Source of the DNA: JAZUCL01 sp045639125
GTDB lineage: Bacteria > Bacillota > Clostridia > Oscillospirales > QAMX01
Assembly (NCBI GenBank): GCA_045639125.1
Contig: JAZUCL010000007.1
Location: forward strand, 1-31,137
Direction of reading: 5' to 3'
Length of the DNA: 31,137 bases
Position 1 is the first letter of the stretch; each line of letters opens with the position of its first letter. The notes beneath the pieces were generated by a model. It was not told where the DNA came from. It searched no databases and saw nothing but the letters and a program-made list of their open reading frames with translations. Made by a program: the position numbers and the translations under genes. This document shows positions 7,473-14,662 of the stretch, in pieces.

Positions 7473-8402
7473 ATGAACGTATGCGGTAGATTTGCACCGA
7501 CACCAAGCGGAAGAATGCATCTTGGCAATGTTTTTTGTGCTATGCTTGCATGGCTTTCCGTGCGGAGTTTCGATGGAACAATGCTCCTTCGTATCGAGGA
7601 TCTTGACTTGTCACGCTGTAAAAATGAGTATACAGATACACTAATTGATGATATGCTGTGGCTTGGTTTTGACTGGGATATAGGTGGTAAAAAACCTGAA
7701 TATATCCAAAGTCGACGTAATGAAATTTACGATAATTACGTCAATATTCTATCGCAGAAAGGTCTTACATATCCGTGCTTTTGTACTCGTGACGAACTCC
7801 ATTCACCAAACGCTCCCCATGCAACAGACGGAACGTATATTTATAATGGTACTTGTAGAAATTTGTCACCTGCGCAGCGTGCGTTGAAAGGCGATAAATA
7901 CTCACTGCGTCTATGTGTTGATGATATAGACATTTCATTTGTTGACGGTAATCTTGGCATATACAGCGAAAACCTGTCACGAGATTGCGGTGACTTTATA
8001 ATAAGACGAAGTGATGGGGTGTATGCTTATCAACTTGCAGTTGTTGTCGATGATGGACTTATGGGCGTTAATCAAGTGGTTAGGGGAGTAGACCTTTTAC
8101 CGTCCACAGCACGACAAATGTATTTGTTCAAACTACTTGGATTCCCGGTACCAAACTATTATCACGTGCCATTATTACTGTCAGAGGACGGCAGACGGCT
8201 TTCAAAACGTGACCGTGATTTGGATATTGGTATAATTCGTAATAGCGGTATTTATCCTGAAAAGGTTATCGGATTTCTTGCATATCTGTCGGGGTTAACC
8301 GATAAATATGAACCGTGTAAATTATCTGAACTTGTTGAAATTTTTGATTGGAGCAAGGTTAAGAAAGATAATATTTATGTCAAATCTAATATTGATCTGT
8401 AA
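7473..8402 (+). CDS. gluQ: Glutamyl-Q tRNA(Asp) synthetase
   Basis: Truncated glutamyl-tRNA synthetase paralogue (309 residues, no anticodon-binding domain) that attaches glutamate to queuosine at position 34 of tRNA-Asp. The class I motifs are present: 'GRFAPTPSGRMHLGN' (the HIGH equivalent, H16-N19) and 'RLSKRD' (the KMSKS equivalent). The family's zinc ligands are all in place: C102 and C104 in 'PCFCTRDE', and Y124 and C128 in 'YIYNGTC'. The start is ATG 7473 behind AAAGGAG (7461-7467). It implies that the organism makes or salvages queuosine, although no queuosine gene lies in the window. Confidence 0.93.
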   Translation: MNVCGRFAPTPSGRMHLGNVFCAMLAWLSVRSFDGTMLLRIEDLDLSRCKNEYTDTLIDDMLWLGFDWDIGGKKPEYIQSRRNEIYDNYVNILSQKGLTYPCFCTRDELHSPNAPHATDGTYIYNGTCRNLSPAQRALKGDKYSLRLCVDDIDISFVDGNLGIYSENLSRDCGDFIIRRSDGVYAYQLAVVVDDGLMGVNQVVRGVDLLPSTARQMYLFKLLGFPVPNYYHVPLLLSEDGRRLSKRDRDLDIGIIRNSGIYPEKVIGFLAYLSGLTDKYEPCKLSELVEIFDWSKVKKDNIYVKSNIDL

Positions 8403-8407
8403 ATGCC

Positions 8408-8435
8408 AAAGCCCACCGATATATCGGTGGGCTTT
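8408..8435. terminator. Bidirectional terminator between gluQ and tcdA
   Basis: A perfect 28-bp palindrome: AAAGCCCACCGATA (8408-8421) with its complement (8422-8435). The genes converge here (stops at 8402 + and 8486 -). The T-tracts beyond the stem are short, so part of the U-run is inside the stem. Confidence 0.85.
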
Positions 8436-8485
8436 GTTGTATAAACCGGTGCTGTTTATCTCAGTAGAGGGTGTCTCTATATTTT

Positions 8486-9205
8486 CTACTTTATTAGTTT
8501 TTGAATTACATGACCGGCAAGCATAAGTCCGGCACAGGACGGCACCCATGCGATGCTACCGGGGACACTTCTTCGTATGTCGTTTGAATTTTCTAAATTA
8601 AGGGGAGTAATCGGCTCTTCCGTGGAGTAGAGAACCTCATGGTGAATTATACCTCTTACTCTGAGTTCTCGGCGTATGACACGAGCAAGTGGGCAAACTG
8701 AAGTCTTTGAAATATCAGAGATTGTAAGACGAGTTGGATCCAGTTTGTTTCCTGTACCGAGAGCAGATATAATAGGTATATTTCGTGAGATTGCCGTTTC
8801 AATTAAGTCGAGTTTAGCAGTTACCGAGTCGATTGCATCTATGATATAGTCAATAGGAGTAGAGAAGATTTCTTCACGGCAATCGGAATTATAGAACATT
8901 ACTTTTGATACAACTTTCGCATTTGGGTTGATATCTAAAATACGCTCTCTTGAAACGTCTGCTTTATTTCTGCCGACAGTTGATGATAATGCGTACAACT
9001 GGCGATTGATATTGGATACGTCAACAGTATCGTGGTCTATAACAGTTATTTTTCCAACACCTGCACGGGCGATTGCCTCAACGGCATAACTTCCAACACC
9101 GCCTAAACCGACAACTACAACGTGTTTTTTAGACAGTATTTCTGTTGAATTAACGCCTAAAAGCATTTGTGTACGAATAAACCTTTTGTCGTTTGTATAC
9201 TCCAT
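8486..9205 (-). CDS. tcdA: tRNA threonylcarbamoyladenosine dehydratase (TcdA/CsdL, E1-like)
   Basis: E1-like ATP-dependent enzyme that cyclises t6A37 of ANN-decoding tRNAs to ct6A. The nucleotide-binding loop 'GLGGVGS' is at residues 33-39, followed by the acidic 'VIDHDTVDVSNINRQL' segment typical of the ThiF/MoeB/HesA fold, and by 'DAIDSVTAK' and 'GTGNKLDPT', which distinguish the TcdA branch. The frame continues ~100 codons upstream, but that stretch overlaps the hairpin and the end of the NagB-like gene. TCAGGAG before ATG 9205 fixes the start (239 residues). It follows the amino-sugar genes on the same strand after a hairpin. Confidence 0.92.
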   Translation of the reverse strand: MEYTNDKRFIRTQMLLGVNSTEILSKKHVVVVGLGGVGSYAVEAIARAGVGKITVIDHDTVDVSNINRQLYALSSTVGRNKADVSRERILDINPNAKVVSKVMFYNSDCREEIFSTPIDYIIDAIDSVTAKLDLIETAISRNIPIISALGTGNKLDPTRLTISDISKTSVCPLARVIRRELRVRGIIHHEVLYSTEEPITPLNLENSNDIRRSVPGSIAWVPSCAGLMLAGHVIQKLIK

Positions 9206-9229
9206 GCTTGACTCCTGACTGTAATCAAT

Positions 9230-9253
9230 CTGCCGCAGCGATTGCTGCGGCAG
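9230..9253 (-). terminator. GC-rich hairpin between the NagB-like gene and tcdA
   Basis: A perfect 10-bp stem, CTGCCGCAGC with its complement, and a GATT loop. On the minus strand the downstream tract (ATTGATTAC) is poor in T, so it may be a partial terminator or mRNA-stabilising hairpin rather than a full stop. Confidence 0.6.
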
Positions 9254-9272
9254 ATGTATAGTTTTAATAAAA

Positions 9273-10229
9273 TTAGTTACACTCTGCAACGAGGGGACCT
9301 GCAAGATCCTTAAGGAAGAAGAGTTTGCCGGGAAGAGTGGGCATATAACTGGAGGGAATCCAGGTGCAGGGACCGTGACGGAGAGTAACCCAAAGGGAAA
9401 GACCCTGCCACTGCATGCCACGACCGAGAGTACCGTCGCAACCGCCGATAATATAGTCAGACTGAAGGAAGAGACCGGGGCCGATGGTGTTAGCACGGCA
9501 AGGAACAAGAGTAGTACGGCTCTTGAAACTTGTCAATGCATTCTGCTCGATTGTAAGGGGATGAAGTTTTGCACCGATGCGGTAGTAGTTAGCCTTCCAC
9601 GCTTCCTCAGAGTCGAACTCTGCAGCGAAGTGGGGCTCCCAGAATGCGATATGCATCATACGGCCGATACCGAATACGGTAATAAGTTTAGCACCTTCAG
9701 CCTTGAGTTTAGCAATCTTCTCAGGATATGTAGGAAGATTTTCTTTTGTAGCAAAGTTACGCTGACTTACGGGAACGGTAAGTTCACCGAGAGGCCCGTA
9801 GAATGCGTTAGTCATAGCATTCTGGAATGCACCGGGATTGTCAGAGGGCAAAGTGTTGCCGTCTGCATCAGACCATTCGTCCATATTGAAGCCGTATACG
9901 TGGTCGCACTTTACGTTCCAAGCCTTAAGGAAGTAAACTGCCCAACGGTACATACCCATAGGACCAACGGGAAGAATCATAGCAAGTTTGTAGCCACCGT
10001 CACGTGCTTTCTTAATGGAAAGAGCGATTTCGTGACCCATCATCATATCGAAATCATATACGTTTTCGCATTCGATGGGAGAGAAGTCCTTGTTCCAGAA
10101 AGACTGACGGTCAGTGATGGATGCGGGATTTTCGCTGCACTTACAGCACTCGTCGAACTTTGCAAGATCCCAACCTGCAGGGAAGAATCCCTCAAGAAGA
10201 GAACCTTTTACGGTAGACATAAAATCCAT
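9273..10229 (-). CDS. NagB-like glucosamine-6-phosphate deaminase/isomerase family protein
   Basis: 318-residue member of the NagB/RpiA/phosphosugar-isomerase fold. 'GFNMDEW' matches the NagB 'FNMDEY' segment holding the catalytic aspartate, and 'GIGRMMHIAFWEP' aligns with NagB 'GVGNDGHIAFNEP'. In that second motif the histidine and glutamate are kept, but the aspartate used in ring opening by E. coli NagB is a methionine and the N-D-G turn is R-M-M. It is longer than classical NagB (about 240-266 residues). It lies 43 nt after the PIG-L deacetylase gene in the same direction, suggesting successive steps on one amino sugar. RBS AAAGGAATG precedes ATG 10229. Codon bias suggests high expression. 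The substrate is uncertain. Confidence 0.82.
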   Translation of the reverse strand: MDFMSTVKGSLLEGFFPAGWDLAKFDECCKCSENPASITDRQSFWNKDFSPIECENVYDFDMMMGHEIALSIKKARDGGYKLAMILPVGPMGMYRWAVYFLKAWNVKCDHVYGFNMDEWSDADGNTLPSDNPGAFQNAMTNAFYGPLGELTVPVSQRNFATKENLPTYPEKIAKLKAEGAKLITVFGIGRMMHIAFWEPHFAAEFDSEEAWKANYYRIGAKLHPLTIEQNALTSFKSRTTLVPCRANTIGPGLFLQSDYIIGGCDGTLGRGMQWQGLSLWVTLRHGPCTWIPSSYMPTLPGKLFFLKDLAGPLVAECN

Positions 10230-10272
10230 GGTTAAAACATTCCTTTCAAATTATGTATGTAAATTTAATGGA

Positions 10273-10980
10273 TTACGGAAGTAAACGCTTAGTGGGAACT
10301 CTCGGCCAAGTGGGATTAGTACGGAAGCCCTCAGCGTAGGCAACACCACACTGCAAACCACGGAACTTAGAGCAGGTACGTACAAAGTCAATGAAGTCGA
10401 TATGGTCATGCTCAAGCATCCACTTAATCTGACTCTGATGGCAGTTGACAGCCTCAAGTTTCTGTTCAATAGTATCAGAAATATCTACGTATTCTGTAGG
10501 TAAGAAATTTACACCTGCAAGAGTGTCGAAGAAGTAGATTGGAGCACAATTACCGCCAAATGCTTCACCGGTAGCATAGTGGTTGATACTTGAACTGAAA
10601 GACGCATTAAATACAGTCTTACCAGTCTCAACGTGGTCACGCATATAGTCCTCAGGGCAATGTGTGAGGATAATGTCAGGCTTTGCATAGCGAACAAGTT
10701 CAGTCATTTTTGCAGCAAGAGCCTCATCAAATGAACTTACGTAGAGGTCTCCGATATCAGCATTGATGACTTCTGTAATACCGAGTGCTCTGCCTGCCTC
10801 CTCAGCCTCTTTTGTACGGATAGCACGGAGTTCATCGGGCATGATAACTGCATGGCCCATGTTACCGTTTGCGACGTGACAGGAGATTACAGTATGTCCC
10901 AGCTTGACATACTTTGCCAACGTACCGCCGCAACTAATTTCTAAGTCGTCAGGATGACAACCCACAGCGAGAATTCTCAT
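10273..10980 (-). CDS. PIG-L/LmbE-family zinc-dependent N-deacetylase
   Basis: 235-residue deacetylase of the PIG-L fold, which removes N-acetyl groups from GlcNAc-containing substrates. The N-terminal zinc motif 'AVGCHPDDLEISCGG' (HPDD, with D as general base) and the later 'EDYMRDHVETG' histidine (third metal ligand, HxxDH-like context) are present. GAAAGGA precedes ATG 10980. It leads a two-gene unit with the NagB-like gene. The pairing suggests conversion of an N-acetylated sugar to the free amino sugar before deamination or isomerisation. Whether the substrate is GlcNAc, a phosphosugar, a chitobiose-like disaccharide or a mucin/peptidoglycan fragment cannot be told from sequence. Confidence 0.87.
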   Translation of the reverse strand: MRILAVGCHPDDLEISCGGTLAKYVKLGHTVISCHVANGNMGHAVIMPDELRAIRTKEAEEAGRALGITEVINADIGDLYVSSFDEALAAKMTELVRYAKPDIILTHCPEDYMRDHVETGKTVFNASFSSSINHYATGEAFGGNCAPIYFFDTLAGVNFLPTEYVDISDTIEQKLEAVNCHQSQIKWMLEHDHIDFIDFVRTCSKFRGLQCGVAYAEGFRTNPTWPRVPTKRLLP

Positions 10981-11005
10981 AACATCTGTCCTTTCCTTCT
11001 TTTGA

Positions 11006-11776
11006 TTACATCAGCCTGACTGTGTAATACACAGCCAATATAAAAAGATAACCTAACACTGCAAATGAAAACCAGAGAATTGTCTGTGCTGTTACAAACA
11101 GCGACATGATAAATAATACGGCAAGAACTGCCAAGGTGAAGTAGGGTATAGCATAACTTGTGTCAGAGTCCATTACAGAGAATGTAATATCACTTGCAGA
11201 AAAAACTCCGTCATTACTCTTTGCCATACGTAAGACTATTGCCATTGCAATAATTAAGAGAAGTCCTAAAACAATAAGGAATGGAAAGAGAAATACGTGT
11301 CCGCCGGCAAGAAGTCCGGACATACCCCATAAAAGTAATGCACCTATACTGCATATAAGTGATATGGTGAAAAAATCACGCATGAATATTGTCTTAATTA
11401 GATATAAGATTGCAAAAGCAGGTATAATTATATATAATGTGCGAATTGCCGCTTGTGGATTGGTTGTGACGATAAAGAAACTACAAAAGGAGAGAATTGC
11501 AAAAAATACGGCAATATGTTTACCACATAGGATTTTATTTGACACGTCAATATTGCGGCGATGTTCATAAAAGTAACGATATACACCGACAAAAAATCCG
11601 ATAAGAGATAATGCCCCAAAAATTTGCAGGGCGAAGATAGTCACAATGGCTGTCAGCGTGTCAGACACCAGTCTGTAAATACCCATTAGTGCAAGTACGC
11701 CAAGCAAAGCCAATGAAAAGACCAAAACAATTTTATTTGTGATAAAATCATTTTCTGAAATAGTTTTGTTTTTCAA
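11006..11776 (-). CDS. Polytopic membrane protein of unknown function
   Basis: 256 residues with about eight hydrophobic segments arranged in two blocks separated by a soluble loop (around 'RMAKSNDGVFSASDITFS'). I do not recognise a family. The frame is open back into rsmE, but GTGAAAGG provides a ribosome site for TTG 11776, 23 nt after the rsmE stop; upstream start codons overlap rsmE and have none. Cotranscription with rsmE is likely. The last ~60 bases also contain what looks like the promoter and operator of the downstream deacetylase operon. Confidence 0.7.
   Translation of the reverse strand: MKNKTISENDFITNKIVLVFSLALLGVLALMGIYRLVSDTLTAIVTIFALQIFGALSLIGFFVGVYRYFYEHRRNIDVSNKILCGKHIAVFFAILSFCSFFIVTTNPQAAIRTLYIIIPAFAILYLIKTIFMRDFFTISLICSIGALLLWGMSGLLAGGHVFLFPFLIVLGLLLIIAMAIVLRMAKSNDGVFSASDITFSVMDSDTSYAIPYFTLAVLAVLFIMSLFVTAQTILWFSFAVLGYLFILAVYYTVRLM
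11020..11034. promoter_or_regulatory. Candidate operator of the PIG-L/NagB-like operon
   Basis: The 15-bp perfect palindrome CTGTGTAATACACAG starts 2 nt downstream of the -10 hexamer on the minus strand, covering the predicted transcription start. The position is classic for a repressor site. The regulator is unknown; the GTGTAATACAC core would be compatible with a GntR-type dimer, which is inference. Confidence 0.55.
11037..11064 (-). promoter_or_regulatory. Candidate promoter of the PIG-L/NagB-like operon
   Basis: On the minus strand, TTGCAG (11064-11059), a 16-bp spacer and TATATT (11042-11037). It lies inside the end of the upstream membrane-protein gene, giving the amino-sugar genes their own transcription. 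Confidence 0.55.
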
Positions 11777-11799
11777 TTCAATGCAGCCTTTCACTAAGT

Positions 11800-12531
11800 T
11801 TATAAATTGTTCGTATGATACATAACGGCACTTAATGCACAAAGCGGTGCCGTTTCACAGCGGAGAATACGTTTGCCAAGAGATGCTACTAAAATTCCTG
11901 CATCTTTTGCTAACGCAACTTCATCATCGCTAAAGCCACCTTCTGCACCTGTAATTATTGCAACAGAATCAGGCTGTTCATCACAGAGAAGTGTTTTTAT
12001 CGGCAGTCCGCCACGTTCATAGAAGAATAAACTTTTAGTATGCTCTTTTGCGATTTTGAGCATTGATGTAAAGTCGTAAATACCCTCAACCGTTGGAATA
12101 ATACCACGTTCAGATTGTTTTGCCGCCTCTGCTGCAATTTTAGAAAGACGTACAATCTTTTTTGCAGCGGACTTATCATCTGGACGTGAAATACAACGTG
12201 ATGACATATATAGAATAATTCGCTTTGCACCAAGTTCGACACACTTTTGTACAATCATCTCTGCTTTGTCACCTTTTGGCACAGCGATACAAACTGTGAC
12301 AGATGTGCTTGCTTCGCTGTCACATGGTACGAAACTGTTATAAGACACAAAAACTTTCTCGTTGTCAAAATCAGTAATTGTTCCGTGATATACAAACCCC
12401 TCACCATCGCACAGTTCAATCGCTTCACCGATACGCATTCGTAAGGTTTTTACAATATGATCACGGTCTTCTCCAAAGACGTGAGCGACACCGTTTGAGA
12501 TGTCATTTGACGATACAAAGAATCTTGGCAC
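11800..12531 (-). CDS. rsmE: 16S rRNA (uracil1498-N3)-methyltransferase
   Basis: SPOUT-fold methyltransferase that uses S-adenosylmethionine to methylate U1498 of 16S rRNA. The start 'MPRFFV' is family-typical, followed by a PUA-like domain ('HIVKTLRMRIGEAIELCDGEG') and the knot motifs 'ITGAEGGFSDDEV' and 'LGKRILRCETAPL'. I place the start at GTG 12531, with GGAG 7 nt upstream; ATG codons at 12549 and 12537 lie over or ahead of that ribosome site. About 243 residues is normal. In many Firmicutes rsmE follows prmA in one operon; here the two are divergent, each with its own promoter. Confidence 0.93.
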   Translation of the reverse strand: MPRFFVSSNDISNGVAHVFGEDRDHIVKTLRMRIGEAIELCDGEGFVYHGTITDFDNEKVFVSYNSFVPCDSEASTSVTVCIAVPKGDKAEMIVQKCVELGAKRIILYMSSRCISRPDDKSAAKKIVRLSKIAAEAAKQSERGIIPTVEGIYDFTSMLKIAKEHTKSLFFYERGGLPIKTLLCDEQPDSVAIITGAEGGFSDDEVALAKDAGILVASLGKRILRCETAPLCALSAVMYHTNNL

Positions 12532-12565
12532 GATCATTCTCCAAATCAAGAATATTACTATTTAT

Positions 12566-12594
12566 ATAATACCAAATATAAAACAATTTGTCTA
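12566..12594 (-). promoter_or_regulatory. Promoter of rsmE and the following minus-strand genes
   Basis: On the minus strand, TAGACA (12594-12589), a 17-bp spacer and TATTAT (12571-12566). It is back to back with the prmA promoter. Confidence 0.7.
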
Positions 12595-12618
12595 TACATT
12601 TTCCAAAATTTCTAAAGA

Positions 12619-12647
12619 TTGCAATTTATTTTAATTCATGCTATACT
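12619..12647 (+). promoter_or_regulatory. Promoter of prmA
   Basis: TTGCAA (12619-12624), a 17-bp spacer and TATACT (12642-12647) with an extended TG-C. The predicted start lies ~25 nt before the ribosome site. Confidence 0.8.
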
Positions 12648-12679
12648 GGTCAGGAACAAGTTGTTATCGGAGGTTAGTT

Positions 12680-13651
12680 ATGAATTTTATAGAAACTGTT
12701 ATTTATACAACATCAATTGGTGTCGAGTCAGTTACCGGAGTACTGATGAATCTTGGTATAACCGGATTTGTAATTGAGGATAGTGCTGATTTTGAGCAAT
12801 TTCTCACTAATACGGAGATTTATTGGGACTATGTAGATGAGTCACTTATGGAACTTCGTGATAAAGAAACGAATGTTAAGATTTACATTCCCGACAATCC
12901 GCAAGGTCAGGAAATTCTTGCATCAGTGCGTCAGGCAATGTCTGCTCTTTTAGAGTCTGATACAGACAAACTGTATGGTCGTCTTGACGTGACGCTTTCA
13001 AATGTATGCGAAGAAGATTGGGCAAATAACTGGAAGCAGTATTTTAAGCCATTTCCCGTTGGTTCTCGTTTTATCGTTAAGCCATCGTGGGAGGAATATA
13101 ATGAACCTACCAACAGAATGATTCTTGAAATTGATCCGTCGTCTTCCTTTGGTACAGGAACTCACGACACAACTCAACTTTGTATGGAACAACTTGAAGT
13201 GAGCGTTACTCCTAATTGCCGTGTACTTGACATGGGTTGTGGAAGTGGTATTCTTGCAATATGTGCCTATATGAGTGGCTGTGGTCACGTTACGGCAGTT
13301 GATATAGATGAACATGCCGTACGTATTGCAGTTGAAAATATGGAAAATAACGGTATGGATACTTCCTCTTTTAACGCCTACTGCGGAAATATTATAAGTG
13401 ATGCTACACTTGCTGATAAAATTGGTGAATGTCAGTATGATATTATCGTTGCAAATATCGTTGCGGATGTAATTATTGCAATGCGTCCATACTTCCTTCG
13501 CTATCTTGCAAAAAACGGAACTCTTATTACGTCCGGAATAATTGGTGAACGTGCTGATGAGGTGGAGAAGGCATTGTGTGATGCGGGCTTTGACGTTTTT
13601 TCACGCCGTGAGAAAAATGACTGGGTTAGTCTCTGTGCAAAAATAAAGTAA
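12680..13651 (+). CDS. prmA: Ribosomal protein L11 methyltransferase
   Basis: S-adenosylmethionine-dependent enzyme that methylates ribosomal protein L11. The 323-residue protein has the N-terminal substrate-recognition domain, the family motif 'IDPSSSFGTGTHDTT' (151-164), the SAM-binding loop 'VLDMGCGSGILAI' (182-194) and 'NIVADVII' in place of the catalytic NxxxxP-type segment. The start is ATG 12680 behind CGGAGG (12668-12673); an upstream in-frame ATG at 12638 overlaps the -10 element and is excluded. The gene is divergent from rsmE and convergent with the SSB-like gene, with a terminator in between. Confidence 0.93.
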   Translation: MNFIETVIYTTSIGVESVTGVLMNLGITGFVIEDSADFEQFLTNTEIYWDYVDESLMELRDKETNVKIYIPDNPQGQEILASVRQAMSALLESDTDKLYGRLDVTLSNVCEEDWANNWKQYFKPFPVGSRFIVKPSWEEYNEPTNRMILEIDPSSSFGTGTHDTTQLCMEQLEVSVTPNCRVLDMGCGSGILAICAYMSGCGHVTAVDIDEHAVRIAVENMENNGMDTSSFNAYCGNIISDATLADKIGECQYDIIVANIVADVIIAMRPYFLRYLAKNGTLITSGIIGERADEVEKALCDAGFDVFSRREKNDWVSLCAKIK

Positions 13652-13655
13652 ACTA

Positions 13656-13683
13656 AAAAACCTCCGATTTTTTCGGAGGTTTT
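13656..13683. terminator. Terminator between prmA and the SSB-like gene
   Basis: AAACCTCCGA (13658-13667) pairs with TCGGAGGTTT (13673-13682) around a T5 loop. It sits 6 nt after the prmA stop, and the A/T flanks would serve both directions. Confidence 0.88.
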
Positions 13684-13710
13684 CCAATATAATTATCAAT
13701 ATTTATGTAT

Positions 13711-14355
13711 TTATACTTCATGGAAACTCTGTGTATCTTCATTTATCTCATCTTCAAGTTCGGCACGAGAAACGGATATTTCATAGGCAGTTCTGTCGTA
13801 GCCAATACCGTCAATCATTTTTACATACTGTCGACTTTGAAATCTGCCGAGAAGGTGTATTTTTGTGTGAGGGGTTAGGTCAGCACACATTCTTGCAACG
13901 CTTCCCCATGTAATACATGGCAAATAGTCATATCTCTTTGGCAGATATTCAGATACATTTGGACGTTCTACTGACAACATTAAATCAGTTATTTCACGTC
14001 CGTATGGTGTCTGGCGATATATCGGTTGCTTGCATACAGTACCTATAAGTTCGACATCGTTTTGATAATTCGGCTCGCACTTTTCTAAACATAACGCCCA
14101 TGCGTTAATTTTAAGTTTGTTTTCTTTTGCATTTTTATTATTATATGAACGCAGTTGACCGTCAACAGATACAAAGTCACCTGATTTTATTCCACTGGAT
14201 AGTATTACTTCACTCGGTACGATAATATCAGGTAAATCCTCAGCGTCTGATAACCTTTTTATTGATAATTTGAATGTAGAATATTCTCTTGTTCTTGTGC
14301 TGTGGCTGTATACAATTTCGCTTGCAATTTGTCCGCACAACTTCAATTTATTCAT
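13711..14355 (-). CDS. Tandem OB-fold single-stranded DNA-binding-like protein
   Basis: 214 residues. The second half ('VELIGTVCKQPIYRQTPYGREITDLMLSVERP', then 'YLPCITWGSVARMCADL' and 'IHLLGRFQSRQY') is a clear SSB-type OB fold. The first half (residues ~1-105, starting 'MNKLKLCGQIASEIVYSHSTRTREYSTFKLSI') looks like a degenerate second copy. Canonical SSB has one OB fold and an acidic C-terminal tip (DDDIPF type); here the end is 'EDTQSFHEV', so the usual partner-docking tip is missing. ATG 14355 has AAGGGA 9 nt upstream. It is probably an accessory ssDNA-binding protein rather than the main replicative SSB. The long 5' leader is full of repeats. Confidence 0.8.
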   Translation of the reverse strand: MNKLKLCGQIASEIVYSHSTRTREYSTFKLSIKRLSDAEDLPDIIVPSEVILSSGIKSGDFVSVDGQLRSYNNKNAKENKLKINAWALCLEKCEPNYQNDVELIGTVCKQPIYRQTPYGREITDLMLSVERPNVSEYLPKRYDYLPCITWGSVARMCADLTPHTKIHLLGRFQSRQYVKMIDGIGYDRTAYEISVSRAELEDEINEDTQSFHEV

Positions 14356-14383
14356 GCTGCCCAATCCCTTCATCGGTTTATAG

Positions 14384-14468
14384 TTGAGTATATGAAGGCA
14401 GGGAAGAGAATATGCAAATAAAAATGTAGCCGACGAAAACTCAACGGCTATACTCAATATCTATTGAG
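14384..14468 (-). repeat. Nested inverted repeats in the SSB-like gene leader
   Basis: Three symmetric elements lie in 85 bp: CTCAATA-TC-TATTGAG (14453-14468); TAGCCG (14427-14432) with CGGCTA (14445-14450); and TTGAGTATA (14384-14392) with TATACTCAA (14449-14457). The TTGAG/CTCAA segments can pair in more than one way, so alternative leader RNA structures or a multi-site operator are possible. Confidence 0.5.
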
Positions 14469-14503
14469 CCTTATAAAAGTTTCTTTTAGATCGAGAGTCA
14501 TTC

Positions 14504-14647
14504 TTTCAAAAAATATTATTTTTCAAAAATTATTTGATTTTATTTGATAAGTGCATTATAATCTATTATATGAAAGAATTGTAAGGTAAATTCTTTGCAA
14601 AATAATGTTACTTTTTTACATAATTTGTGCATTTTCAAAAAATATTA
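14504..14647. repeat. 15-bp direct repeat flanking the ruvC promoter region
   Basis: TTTCAAAAAATATTA occurs at 14504-14518 and again at 14633-14647, 129 bp apart. Between them, AAAGAATT (14573-14580) and AATTCTTT (14589-14596) form an 8-bp inverted repeat in the ruvC leader. Low complexity reduces the significance. Confidence 0.5.
14534..14562 (+). promoter_or_regulatory. Promoter of the ruvCAB operon
   Basis: TTGATT (14534-14539), a 17-bp spacer and a perfect TATAAT (14557-14562). The predicted leader is ~94 nt. Confidence 0.78.
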
Positions 14648-14662
14648 CGGAGGTAACCGATT

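Noticed and set aside
9206..9508. N-terminal extension of tcdA by ~100 codons
   Set aside because: It would run across the GC hairpin and the end of the NagB-like gene and has no homology; TCAGGAG before ATG 9205 marks the real start.
9375..10235. A 286-codon open frame on the plus strand opposite the NagB-like gene
   Set aside because: It is the mirror of a strongly biased, clearly homologous minus-strand gene; the translation has no domain pattern and no ribosome site.
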